From contig NZ_BDEP01000002.1 of NCBI RefSeq assembly GCF_001662305.1, positions 1 to 64,000 on the forward strand: 64,000 nucleotides of DNA, written 5' to 3'. Below the pieces are notes generated by a model. The model made no database searches and had not been told where the DNA came from. It saw only the letters and a list, made by a program, of their open reading frames with translations. A program made the translations under genes and the position numbers. Shown here piece after piece: positions 28,972 through 37,210 of the stretch; position 1 is the first letter of the stretch, and every line of letters begins with the position of its first letter. This DNA is from Halomonas caseinilytica. GTDB lineage: Bacteria; Pseudomonadota; Gammaproteobacteria; Pseudomonadales; Halomonadaceae.

Positions 28972-29928
28972 TCAGGCGAAGGACGCCGCATGGGCGTCGA
29001 GTTCCGCGGCGGTCAGCGCGAACACGCCCTGGCCACCGCGCTCGAATTCCAGCCACAGGAAGGGAACCTCGGGAAAGGCCGCTTCCAGGTGGTGATCGGA
29101 GTTGCCGACCTCGACGATCAGCACGCCGTCGTCGGTCAGATGCTCGCGAGCCTCGCGCAGGATACGCCGTACGATATCCAGACCATCGGGGCCGGCCCCC
29201 AGCGCCAGACCCGGCTCGTGGCGAAACTCGGCAGGCATGGTAGCCAGGTCCCGGGCATCGACATAGGGCGGATTGGAGACGATCACGTCATAGCGCCGTC
29301 CTTCGAGGGCAGCGAAGAGGTCCGAGGCAACGGCCCGGACACGGTCGCCGACATCGTGACGGGTGATGTTGAGGCGCGACACCTCCAAGGCGTCGGCGCT
29401 GACGTCGGCCAGATCGACCTCGCAGGTAGGCAGGTGCAGGGCGGTGGCGATGCCGATGCAGCCGGAGCCGGCGCACAGGTCCAGCACCCGCGATGGCGGT
29501 TCGATGGGGAACCAGGCGCCGAAGCCTTGCTCGATCAGCTCGGCGATGGGCGAGCGTGGAATCAGTACCCGTTCGTCGACGCTGAAGGGCACGCCGGCGA
29601 AGAAGGCCTCGCCCAGCAGATAAGGCAAGGGGCGACGACTCTCGATTCGCTCCCTGGCGAGCCCGACGATACGACGGCGCTCCATGGGCAGCAGACGTGC
29701 GTCGAGCACGCCAGGATCGACGTTCCACGGCAGGTGCAAGGCCCCCAGCGTAAGGGCCACCGCCTCGTCCCAGGCGGAGTCGGTGCCATGGCCATAATGC
29801 AGGCCGGCCAGATGAAATTCGCTGGCGGCCCAGCGCAGGCAGTCTCGCAGGGTAATCAATCCCTCGGCAAGCTCGGCGTCGTCGAGCGTCAGAGTGGAAG
29901 TCGATGAAGAGCAGACGGAATCGGCCAC
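28972..29928 (-). CDS. prmB: Ribosomal protein uL3 (50S L3) N5-glutamine methyltransferase
   Basis: An SAM-dependent methyltransferase of 318 residues. The glutamine-recognising NPPYVD motif near residue 225 and the SAM loop [14 protein letters not shown] near residue 175 place it in the HemK/PrmB group. PrmB rather than PrmC is favoured by its position before aroC, the known gammaproteobacterial order, and by the N-terminal helical domain. Start ATG at 29928. Confidence 0.9.
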   Translation of the reverse strand: MADSVCSSSTSTLTLDDAELAEGLITLRDCLRWAASEFHLAGLHYGHGTDSAWDEAVALTLGALHLPWNVDPGVLDARLLPMERRRIVGLARERIESRRPLPYLLGEAFFAGVPFSVDERVLIPRSPIAELIEQGFGAWFPIEPPSRVLDLCAGSGCIGIATALHLPTCEVDLADVSADALEVSRLNITRHDVGDRVRAVASDLFAALEGRRYDVIVSNPPYVDARDLATMPAEFRHEPGLALGAGPDGLDIVRRILREAREHLTDDGVLIVEVGNSDHHLEAAFPEVPFLWLEFERGGQGVFALTAAELDAHAASFA

Positions 29929-29991
29929 GGGGCATCCTGTTCGACGATTGCATGGGAGGCGGCTGAGCCCCGATTGTACCCTCGGCGGCGG

Positions 29992-30019
29992 TTCACAGCC
30001 ACGTCAGGGCCGGTATACT
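29992..30019 (+). promoter_or_regulatory. Promoter of the Smr-domain gene
   Basis: TTCACA (29992-29997), a 16-base spacer and TATACT (30014-30019) match sigma-70 elements at five of six positions each. GGGCC and GGCCC flank the -10 symmetrically. The expected start is near 30027, about 28 bases before the ATG. Confidence 0.6.
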
Positions 30020-30054
30020 GGCCCCTTTTCAGGTCCACGCGAGCCACGAACGAC

Positions 30055-30621
30055 ATGAGCCGACGCCGCTATCAGCCGGACGCCGATGACATCAACGCCT
30101 TCCGTCAGGCGCTGAGCAAGGCCGGCGTGCGTCCGCTGCAAAGCAACCGCGCCGATCCCGGTCGTCCGCGTCGGGAAGACGAAGCCGCGCGAGCACGTCG
30201 CGCCGCGGCCACCGACGCCGGCTCGGACAATGCCACCGGGCGCTCCTCCGATGGCCGCGTCGAGGCGGTCCGGCCCTCGGCCTATCTCGATTTCGCACTG
30301 CCCGATCTGCCCTATCGCACCCGCAGCCAGCTCAAGCGCGGCCGGATCGCCTGGGAAGCGGGGCTGGACCTGCACGGCCATACCGTCAATGAAGCCCGAC
30401 TCGAGCTCGAGACCTTCCTGCGCGATGCCGAGGCCGAGCGAGCACGTTGCGTACTGGTCGTGCATGGCAAGGCCTGGGGCACCACCTCCGATTACCCGGT
30501 GATCAAGAGCCACGTCAACGCCTGGCTGCGCGAATGGCCGAGTGTCCTGGCCTTCTGTTCAGCCACCGACGTCGATGGCGGCACCGGCGCGGTGTACGTG
30601 CTGTTGCGACGTCAACGTTAG
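30055..30621 (+). CDS. Smr-domain protein (SmrA/SmrB-like)
   Basis: A protein of 188 residues. A variable charged N-terminus is followed by a C-terminal Smr domain (about 98-185) with LDLHGHTVNEAR and VVHGKAWG, the two conserved Smr motifs. Smr-domain proteins are nucleases or nucleic-acid binders; SmrB acts on mRNA at collided ribosomes in E. coli. Whether this is SmrA or SmrB cannot be settled by eye. The upstream part of the open frame precedes the promoter and is not coding. Confidence 0.85.
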   Translation: MSRRRYQPDADDINAFRQALSKAGVRPLQSNRADPGRPRREDEAARARRAAATDAGSDNATGRSSDGRVEAVRPSAYLDFALPDLPYRTRSQLKRGRIAWEAGLDLHGHTVNEARLELETFLRDAEAERARCVLVVHGKAWGTTSDYPVIKSHVNAWLREWPSVLAFCSATDVDGGTGAVYVLLRRQR

Positions 30622-30666
30622 GCTGCTCCAGGGCGAGCGGGCAACACGGCCGTTGTCGCGACTCGC

Positions 30667-31689
30667 TCACCGCTCCGAGGTCAGCCCCACGTTGAGCTCG
30701 CGCTCGCGCCGATCCAGCGCCTCCCGGGCCAGATGCCGCCCCAGGCATATCAGTGCCTCGGCGCGGTGGAACTCATAGGCGCCGCAGACCGTCTTGGGGA
30801 TCTCGACCAGCACATCCGGCGGATAGCCTGCCAGCTTGTACTTGGCAATCGCCCCCTGGGCAATGTCGAAGGATGCCAGCATCATGTCGAGACGCCCCCA
30901 GGCATGGCGTCCACGCTCGAGCTTGCCCTGTTCGGCGTCATCATCGCCGTCACCGCCGCCGAAGCCATCGAAGAGCCGGCGAGTGGCGCCTCGAACGCCC
31001 TCCATCCAGCCGGCGAAATCGACCGCCCCCGAGCGGTCGCGCTCCTTCTCGCGCGCCTGTTCCTCGGCGGCTTCCTTAGGTGGCAGCAAGGATTCCAGCG
31101 TCACCGGCCGCGAGGTGTGGGCAGTCGCATTGACCGCCATGAGGAAATCCGCACTCACGCCCACCGCCGGCATCACCGGCAAGGGGTTGAGCAGGCCACC
31201 ATCCACCAGCACCTGGGCGCCTCGATAGACGGGCGTGATCACCCCCGGCACCGCAATGGAGGCGCGAATGGCCTGTAGCAACGAGCCGGACTGGAACCAC
31301 ACCTCCCGCTGGCGAGTCAGGTCGGTGGCCACGGTGGTCACCGGAATCGACAAGTCCTCGATCAGTCTGTCGCCGACCAGCTCCTCCAGCTTGCTCATCA
31401 CCTTGCTGGCCTTCATGGCCCCCATCGGACTCCAGGTGACATCCACCAGGCGCAGTACATCGAAGTAATCCAGGCGACAGACCCAGTCGCGATAGGCACT
31501 CAGCTCACCCGCCGCATAAATTCCGGCCACCAGTGCTCCCATGGAACAGCCCGACAGCGCCACGACCTCATAGCCGCGCGCCTCGAGCTCCTCGATGACG
31601 CCGATGTGCGCATAGCCACGCGCCCCACCGCTGCCCAGCGCCAGCACGACACGTCGGCCGGCGGCATCATCGGAATGTCGTTCGGTCAT
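30667..31689 (-). CDS. Patatin-like phospholipase (RssA type)
   Basis: A protein of 340 residues with a patatin hydrolase domain. The oxyanion loop is GSGGARG (19-25), the nucleophile Ser49 is in GCSMG, and Asp164 in DGG completes the dyad. An insert rich in Lys/Glu/Arg lies at about 215-250. It should cleave acyl chains from lipids in the cytosol or at the membrane. It is the last of three serine hydrolase genes on this strand, 14 bases after the previous stop. Confidence 0.88.
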   Translation of the reverse strand: MTERHSDDAAGRRVVLALGSGGARGYAHIGVIEELEARGYEVVALSGCSMGALVAGIYAAGELSAYRDWVCRLDYFDVLRLVDVTWSPMGAMKASKVMSKLEELVGDRLIEDLSIPVTTVATDLTRQREVWFQSGSLLQAIRASIAVPGVITPVYRGAQVLVDGGLLNPLPVMPAVGVSADFLMAVNATAHTSRPVTLESLLPPKEAAEEQAREKERDRSGAVDFAGWMEGVRGATRRLFDGFGGGDGDDDAEQGKLERGRHAWGRLDMMLASFDIAQGAIAKYKLAGYPPDVLVEIPKTVCGAYEFHRAEALICLGRHLAREALDRRERELNVGLTSER

Positions 31690-31703
31690 CGTCGTTGTCT
31701 CCC

Positions 31704-32579
31704 TCAGCTTCGACCGATGCCGTGAACATGCGTCGCGATCACTTCCGCCACGGCATTCACCCGTCCCGGTTCCAGATGCAGGTGGTGGCCACCCGCCAGC
31801 ATCCGCCTCGTCAGTTCAGCAACCGCGGCCCGTCTCTGCGCCATGCCCTCCCGCTCGGAGAGAATGCCGTCTTCCCCCTCGACCAAGAGCACGTCACAGC
31901 GAATGGCCTCCAGCATGGCCAGCATCTGATCGGAAGAGAGTCGCACCGGCGAAGCCCAGCGCAAGCGGGGATCGCTGCGCAGCCGCCACTCCCCCCATGC
32001 CAGGGCTTCCAGGTTACGTTCGACCAGGGGCCTGGCAGTGGCCGAGTCGATCGGCGTGGCACTGCCGGCGACCCGCGCCGTAACAGCGCTCTCGATATCA
32101 GCATAGCGTGGCGCCGTCGCCCCTGGCCGCCGACGCGCCATCAGCCCCTTGCGGAGCTGCCGCGGCGCGGCCGGGAAATCGGTGGTCACCGCGCCGAGAC
32201 CGTCGATCAGGGTCAGCCTCTCGACGCGTTCCGGCAGGCCGGCCGCCAGCAGGCACGCCACTCCGGCGCCCATGGAATGCGCCATCAGCGGGGCACGCTC
32301 GAGTCCCAGGGCGTCGAGCGCATCGAGGACATCATGACAGTAGTCCCAGAGGGCATAGTCCCCGTCCCCGGCCAGATAATGCGAGTGTCCATGCCCCGCA
32401 AAGTCGAGCGCCACGACCCGGATCCCCAAACGCGACACAAGACGCGGCGCGAGGCGCGAGAAACTGGCCGCGTTATCCAGCCAGCCATGCAGGGCGAGCC
32501 AGGTCGGCGCCCGAGCCTCGCCCCAGGACAGGGCAGCCAGGCGACCGTCGGCAAGACGCAAGGCTTCCCCCGAGCTCAT
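31704..32579 (-). CDS. Alpha/beta hydrolase (first of a coupled pair by position, second by transcription)
   Basis: A protein of 291 residues with an alpha/beta-hydrolase fold. LALHGWLDNAASF near residue 28 holds the oxyanion HG, the nucleophile is Ser102 in AHSMGAG, and the final His is in GGHHLHL near 278. It resembles serine hydrolases of the MEST/SERHL type. Its ATG overlaps the preceding stop (ATGA), so translation is coupled. The substrate is unknown; an ester or lipid is likely given the patatin neighbour. Confidence 0.85.
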   Translation of the reverse strand: MSSGEALRLADGRLAALSWGEARAPTWLALHGWLDNAASFSRLAPRLVSRLGIRVVALDFAGHGHSHYLAGDGDYALWDYCHDVLDALDALGLERAPLMAHSMGAGVACLLAAGLPERVERLTLIDGLGAVTTDFPAAPRQLRKGLMARRRPGATAPRYADIESAVTARVAGSATPIDSATARPLVERNLEALAWGEWRLRSDPRLRWASPVRLSSDQMLAMLEAIRCDVLLVEGEDGILSEREGMAQRRAAVAELTRRMLAGGHHLHLEPGRVNAVAEVIATHVHGIGRS

Positions 32580-33388
32580 CGTCCATCTCCGCACATCAGC
32601 GCATCGAGCATGGTCAGCAAGGCCGCGCGCGTCGCTTCAGGATGCTCCATGGGAAACATGTGACCACCGGGCACCTCGGCGACGCGAATGCCTCGGCGCT
32701 TCAGCCTGCGTTGCCGCCGCGGCGTGAGCAAGTCGGAATCGCTGCCGGCCAGCACGCCCAGCGGCACTCTCACGTCCTCGGGTAGATCGTTCAGGTGATC
32801 GGGCAGATGGCGGAAGACATCCACTTCGATATCGGGATCGTAGCGCAGCACCACCTCTCCCGACTTGAGTTCCTGGGTACCGCCTTCGATATAGTCGTCC
32901 AGCGCCTGCTCGGTGAAGCGGCGAAACAACCCTCGGCGACGCAGGTAATCGCGCATCGCCGCGCGATCCGACCAACGCGAGCGGCGTCCCAGGGTCCGCC
33001 CCGCCGGGGTGATCCGATCGACGAAGCCGAGACGCTTGGCCGCTTTCATGGCCATGGCATCGATGCCCAGCATCAAGGGAGGATCGAGCATCACGACACA
33101 ACGGAAACGTTCCGGTGCCTGTTCGGCTGCCATGGCCATCAGCACCCCGCCCATGGAATGCCCGACACCGATGATCGGCCTGGAAAACGCTTGCAGCTGT
33201 GCAAGCAGCTCGTCACGCAAGGCAAGCCAGTTGTGCCCTACGGGAAAGTCGGGATGATGGCCGAGCTGCTCCACGGGGCGTACATCGAAACGCGCCTCGA
33301 GCGGCGCCAGAAAGCTGCGATAACTACGGCCGGGAAAGCCGTTGGCATGGGCGAAGACAAGAAGGGAGTCGGTTTCGGGCTGGGGCAT
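32576..33388 (-). CDS. Alpha/beta hydrolase
   Basis: A protein of 270 residues with an alpha/beta-hydrolase fold. FAHANGFPG (12-20) supplies the oxyanion region, Ser78 in GHSMGG is the nucleophile, and GGHMFPMEHP near 245 supplies the His. The Ala-Asn-Gly N-terminal motif is unlike that of its partner, so the two are paralogues only at fold level. It heads a three-gene run ending in the patatin. Substrate not known. Confidence 0.85.
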   Translation of the reverse strand: MPQPETDSLLVFAHANGFPGRSYRSFLAPLEARFDVRPVEQLGHHPDFPVGHNWLALRDELLAQLQAFSRPIIGVGHSMGGVLMAMAAEQAPERFRCVVMLDPPLMLGIDAMAMKAAKRLGFVDRITPAGRTLGRRSRWSDRAAMRDYLRRRGLFRRFTEQALDDYIEGGTQELKSGEVVLRYDPDIEVDVFRHLPDHLNDLPEDVRVPLGVLAGSDSDLLTPRRQRRLKRRGIRVAEVPGGHMFPMEHPEATRAALLTMLDALMCGDGR

Positions 33389-33492
33389 GGCGTCTTCCGG
33401 TTTGGCGGGCCGTCTGGTGATAGCAGGCTAACGGGAATACCATGATGCGCCAAGTCGCCTTTCGCCCCATTCACCCAAGACCTGGAGTCGTC

Positions 33493-33600
33493 GTGACACA
33501 TCGCCCCGACAAGCCTCGCCGAGACACCCGTCTGCGCAACCGCATCTTCTTCACCACCGTGGCCATCGCCATCGTCATCGGACTCTGGATGGCGCGCTAG
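33493..33600 (+). CDS. Small single-helix membrane protein, 35 residues
   Basis: A GTG at 33493 with TGGAG seven bases upstream opens a 35-residue frame. It has a basic N-terminus (HRPDKPRRDTRLRNR) and one membrane helix (FFTTVAIAIVIGLWMAR). The frame also extends back to an ATG at 33442, giving 52 residues. Positive-inside charge predicts a cytosolic N-terminus. It lies between two minus-strand genes. The family is unknown to me; small size makes the call moderate. Confidence 0.5.
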   Translation: MTHRPDKPRRDTRLRNRIFFTTVAIAIVIGLWMAR

Positions 33601-33626
33601 CCGCTATCCGCCCCCCGGCGCCGGAT

Positions 33627-34361
33627 TTACTCGTCCCGATAACGTGCGTACATATCCCTGGAGCGGCTGAGATGCTCATGCATCGCCTGGCGTGCGGCAG
33701 GGCCGTCTCGGTTGAGGATGGCCTCCAGGATCCGGGTATGCTCCTCATGCACCAGCTCGAGATAGCGCGCCGAGGAACTCGGGTCGATGTCGACGCTGAG
33801 CAGCTTGGAGCGAGGAATCATGCTGTCGCTCAAAGGCTCGTAGAAGCGTTCGAAGAATACGTTGTGGGTTGCCTTGACGATGGCATGATGAAAGGCGAAA
33901 TCCTCCCGACGGGCCTGAGACTGACTGGCCTGAACCGCCGAAAATTCCGCATGCCGCGCTTCAAGGCGCGCTCGGTCTTCTGCGTCATGGCGTAACGCGG
34001 CCAACTCGGCGGCGCTGGGTTCCAGCGTCAACCTCAACTCCAGGACCTGCAGGATATCCTCGACGGTCTGGGGACTGATGTGCACCGCCGGACGCGGCTC
34101 GACCACATCGGTGCGCAACACTGTCGTCCCGACGCCACGGCGAGTCTCGACCAGGCCAAGCGACTTGAGATGAGTGATCGCTTCACGAATCACCGTGCGA
34201 CTCACACCAAAGGCATCGCACAGCTCGCTCTCGGTAGGCAGCTTGCTGCCCACCGGCGTATCCCCTGAGGTGATCCGTCGCTCGAGCTGTTCCAGCACCG
34301 CCTTGGACAGACTGCCCTCGCGAGTGATGCGCTTGACGCCCCAAGAATTCGAAACCGCCAT
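33627..34361 (-). CDS. FadR-subfamily GntR regulator, probably of sugar-acid catabolism
   Basis: A regulator of 244 residues. The N-terminal winged helix (about 12-80) has LPTESELCDAFGVSRTVIREA and RRGVGTTVL. The FCD ligand-binding domain (about 100-235) keeps the metal-ligand His residues in DFAFHHAI, HEEHT and MHEHLS. Ligands of such proteins are often sugar acids. An AT-rich motif at 34437-34457 upstream is nearly the same as one before kdgD, so it may regulate itself and the aldarate operon. Start 34361 chosen over a longer frame lacking family character. Confidence 0.88.
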   Translation of the reverse strand: MAVSNSWGVKRITREGSLSKAVLEQLERRITSGDTPVGSKLPTESELCDAFGVSRTVIREAITHLKSLGLVETRRGVGTTVLRTDVVEPRPAVHISPQTVEDILQVLELRLTLEPSAAELAALRHDAEDRARLEARHAEFSAVQASQSQARREDFAFHHAIVKATHNVFFERFYEPLSDSMIPRSKLLSVDIDPSSSARYLELVHEEHTRILEAILNRDGPAARQAMHEHLSRSRDMYARYRDE

Positions 34362-34436
34362 CTCACGACCCTCTGCCACATATATTCGACTATCAATGCT
34401 GCCATGATACCGGCAGCAGATGGGTTCGACATCCAT

Positions 34437-34457
34437 ATTTATAATATATCATACAAA
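34437..34457. promoter_or_regulatory. Candidate operator shared with the kdgD promoter
   Basis: The core TATAATATATCATA here matches TGTAATACATCATA before kdgD (48801-48822) at 12 of 14 positions. It lies 76 bases upstream of the FadR-type regulator's ATG. Twelve matches in AT-rich DNA, in front of functionally linked genes, suggests a common regulator binding site. Confidence 0.5.
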
Positions 34458-34757
34458 TAAACTCGTACCGACAGGCAAGAAGTTCTGTTTCTCCTATTCC
34501 GAAAGTGACGATCAATATCCCTGGAGCGTCACACAAGATATTGCAACATAGCGTAACAGCATTACATCGGGAAATGGCGACACAGTGTGGCCCAAGAACC
34601 ATGCTGAGTCACCAGCACGCCCCATTACGAAACAGCGAGTTCTGACGCACTTACCTCCAATCCGCACATTACCGGTATTGAACAAACGCTTAAGCAAGCG
34701 TCGCCTGACACCGTGCGCATAGCACTAATGTCTAAGGGACAGAGACTTTCTGTTTCA

Positions 34758-34786
34758 TTGCCATACTACCATACTAGCTTTATCGA
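34758..34786 (+). promoter_or_regulatory. Promoter with tandem CCATACTA in the spacer
   Basis: TTGCCA (34758-34763), a 17-base spacer and TATCGA (34781-34786). The octamer CCATACTA occurs twice head to tail (34761-34776), overlapping the -35 and filling most of the spacer. This placement would suit repression of the downstream regulator-TRAP-uxaC unit. Confidence 0.45.
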
Positions 34787-34831
34787 ATAGGTCGCCAGCC
34801 GGCTCCATGGCGGCGAAATGAGGTGAATCTC

Positions 34832-35572
34832 ATGCACGCGACACTTCAAGCACTATGGCAAGAAACCCGTGATAGCGACTCGGTGCGCCAGCGGCTCCAT
34901 CAGGTATTACGCCAGTCCATCATTCGCATGGTGCTGGCACCGGGGCAGGCCTTATCGGAAAAGGAGCTCGCCGATACCTTTTCGGTAAGCCGTCAGCCGG
35001 TCCGTGAGGCCTTCATCCGGCTTTCGGAAGCGGGTCTGGTCAAGGTGCGACCCCAACGTGGCACCTTCGTGGTCAAGATCTCGCAGCAGGCAGTGCTCGA
35101 GGCACGCTTTGTGCGCGAAGCGGTTGAAGTGGCCGTGGCTCGTGAAGCCGCGACTCAGGGACTGGCGCAACAGGTGCTCGCCGAGCTCCGTGAGTTGATC
35201 GATCACCAGCGGCTTTGCATCGAACCGGCCGATCACGACCGGTTCTTTCTGCTCGACGAAGCCTTCCATCGCACCCTATCGCTGGGTGTCGGTCAGCAAA
35301 CCGCCTGGAAAGTGATCGAGGAGGTCAAGGCGCAACTCGATCGGGTGCGCTACCTGAGTATCCCGGCCAGCACCCCCATCGATAAGTTGATCGAGCAGCA
35401 TGCGGCCATCGTCGATGCCATCGAGCAGCACGATGTGGACGCGGCGGCTGATGCCATGCGCATCCATCAGAACGAGATCCTGCAATCGCTACCCGATCTC
35501 GTGGACCGCTTCCCCGACATGTTCCAGGAGACAACAGCCACCTCCCGGGCCATCCACACAGCACTCGGGTAA
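34832..35572 (+). CDS. GntR-family regulator with FCD domain, heading the TRAP/uxaC unit
   Basis: A regulator of 246 residues. The winged helix is at about 20-85 (SEKELADTFSVSRQPVREAF, RPQRGTFVV) and an FCD all-helical sensor at about 95-230. The ATG at 34832 follows a perfect GAGGTGA. It lies 64 bases before dctP on the same strand. It therefore probably controls the TRAP transporter and uxaC, with a uronate-type effector; this is inferred from position. Confidence 0.87.
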   Translation: MHATLQALWQETRDSDSVRQRLHQVLRQSIIRMVLAPGQALSEKELADTFSVSRQPVREAFIRLSEAGLVKVRPQRGTFVVKISQQAVLEARFVREAVEVAVAREAATQGLAQQVLAELRELIDHQRLCIEPADHDRFFLLDEAFHRTLSLGVGQQTAWKVIEEVKAQLDRVRYLSIPASTPIDKLIEQHAAIVDAIEQHDVDAAADAMRIHQNEILQSLPDLVDRFPDMFQETTATSRAIHTALG

Positions 35573-35636
35573 TCCCGACACTGTGATGGCGTCATGGCCT
35601 CACCTCAAACTCCCATGAAACACGCCAGGAGATACC

Positions 35637-36602
35637 ATGAAAACAACACTGACCCTCCCTGTTGCAGCACTGGCTCTCGCGGGCAATCTTGCCCACGCCG
35701 ACTATGAGCTGAATCTATCCACGGCCTTGAGTGGTCAGGATCCCATCGTGAAAGCCATGGAGGAGGCCAAACACGAAATAGAGGAGCGCTCCGAGGGCGA
35801 ATTGCGGCTCAATGTGTTTCCCAACAGCCAGCTTGGCTCCGACGAAGATGTGGTCGAGCAAATTCGCAGCGGTGCCAATATCGCCATCCTCATCGATGCC
35901 GGCAGGTTGTCAGAGTATCAACCCGAGCTGGGCATCCTGGCTGCTCCCTATCTGGTCGAGGATCACACCCAATACGAGGCCATCACCGACACCGACCTCT
36001 ACCGGGGCTGGGTGGAGGATCTGGCCGACAACAGTGGCCTGAGGCTGCTGAACTACAACTGGTTCCAGGGCTCGCGGGAAATGCTTACCCAGACCCCGAT
36101 CGAAACCCCGGAAGATCTGCAGGGGGTTCGTACACGCACCATCAACTCGCCGGTCTGGCTCAAGACCATCGAGGCCATGGGGGCCACGCCCGCGCCGCTG
36201 CCCTGGTCCGAGGTCTATTCGGCCCTGCAGCTGGGATCGATTGATGCCGCTGAGGCTCAGTTGACCGGCGCCGATGGACAGCGCCTCCAGGAGGTCATCG
36301 ATCACGTTGCCCTGACCCACCATATCCAGTTGATGACGGGGATCGCCACTTCGGAGCAGTGGTTCCAGTCACTGCCGGATGAACTGCGCACCATCCTCGA
36401 TGAAGAGCTCAAGGAAGCCGGCAACGAGGCCAGTCAAGCTACCGTGGACGCACAGGACGCCGTGCGCGAGAAGATGGAGCAGGAAGGCGTCACCTTTACC
36501 GAGGTGGATACCAGTCTGTTCCGCGAACGCGTCGATACCGTCTATGAAGAGCTTGGCTACGACGAATACCGCGACCAACTGGTTTCCGAGATCGGTGACT
36601 AA
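35637..36602 (+). CDS. dctP: TRAP transporter substrate-binding protein, DctP family
   Basis: A periplasmic binding protein of 321 residues with a signal peptide (about 1-21, ending AHA-DY). The family signature LNVFPNSQLGSDEDVVEQIRSG lies near residue 60, and the conserved Arg and Asn for carboxylate binding are expected in GVRTRTINSPVW. It delivers a carboxylate substrate to DctQM. Its neighbour uxaC suggests glucuronate or galacturonate. Start has CAGGAGAT upstream. Confidence 0.9.
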   Translation: MKTTLTLPVAALALAGNLAHADYELNLSTALSGQDPIVKAMEEAKHEIEERSEGELRLNVFPNSQLGSDEDVVEQIRSGANIAILIDAGRLSEYQPELGILAAPYLVEDHTQYEAITDTDLYRGWVEDLADNSGLRLLNYNWFQGSREMLTQTPIETPEDLQGVRTRTINSPVWLKTIEAMGATPAPLPWSEVYSALQLGSIDAAEAQLTGADGQRLQEVIDHVALTHHIQLMTGIATSEQWFQSLPDELRTILDEELKEAGNEASQATVDAQDAVREKMEQEGVTFTEVDTSLFRERVDTVYEELGYDEYRDQLVSEIGD

Positions 36603-36718
36603 CCATGGGTATCCGTTCTTCTGCTTCCAGCGGTAGCAACGTAAAAGGAGGGGTAGCTCGCCCCTCCCTCTCCCCAACCCGCGGCAAGCGAGCCGCCGGC
36701 AAGGCTCGAGGAGTCTCC

Positions 36719-37210
36719 ATGTGGCGCTGGTTCGATCGAATCGAAGACGCCTTGGCCATCACCCTGCTCGGAGCAACGGCTCTCGTCATTCTGGCCAGCG
36801 CCACCATGCGGGCGATAGGTCATCCCTTCAGCGGAGGGGCCGAGCTGGCCCAGTTCCTGTTCATCTGGACGGCTGTGCTGGGAGCCGACATCACCCTGCG
36901 GCGCGGCGGCCAGGTGCGTATCGACGCGCTCACCGTGCGTATGCCGGTCATGATGCAGCGAGGCGTAACCGTCACCTGCCTGTTGCTGATGCTGAGCTTT
37001 CTGGGCCTGCTGGCATGGCATGGCTTCCCGCTGGCGATCTCGAACTGGCAGCGTCCCATGGGGGTGGCCGGGTTGAGCTATGGCTATGTCACTCTCGCCC
37101 TGCCGGTGGGCGCTGTGCTGATGTTCATTTCGCTGATTCGCCGCGTGCTCGACAAGGGCATCCTGAAGAGCCTCGACCCCGACGATGACGTCGCGGAGGA
37201 AACCCTATGA
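36719..37210 (+). CDS. dctQ: TRAP transporter small permease, DctQ family
   Basis: A protein of 163 residues with four membrane helices, matching the DctQ four-helix subunit. Family elements are FSGGAELAQFLFIW and RRGGQVRID. The ATG at 36719 follows GAGGAGT; an open frame from 36605 lacks family features in its first 38 codons. It overlaps dctM by four bases (ATGA). Confidence 0.88.
   Translation: MWRWFDRIEDALAITLLGATALVILASATMRAIGHPFSGGAELAQFLFIWTAVLGADITLRRGGQVRIDALTVRMPVMMQRGVTVTCLLLMLSFLGLLAWHGFPLAISNWQRPMGVAGLSYGYVTLALPVGAVLMFISLIRRVLDKGILKSLDPDDDVAEETL

Larger units (their letters stand above)
34362..34831. other. 470-base divergent regulatory region between two GntR regulator genes
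   Basis: This is the most AT-rich stretch of the block and holds no convincing gene. It contains the shared operator candidate (34437-34457), an inverted repeat CAATATC/GATATTG (34513-34519 with 34537-34543), and the promoter with tandem CCATACTA (34758-34786). It separates the leftward regulator from the rightward regulator-TRAP-uxaC unit. Confidence 0.6.

Noticed and set aside
36605..36718. Longer N-terminus for DctQ starting at 36605
   Set aside because: The extra 38 residues are basic and unlike the family, and the ATG at 36719 has a strong GAGGAGT site.
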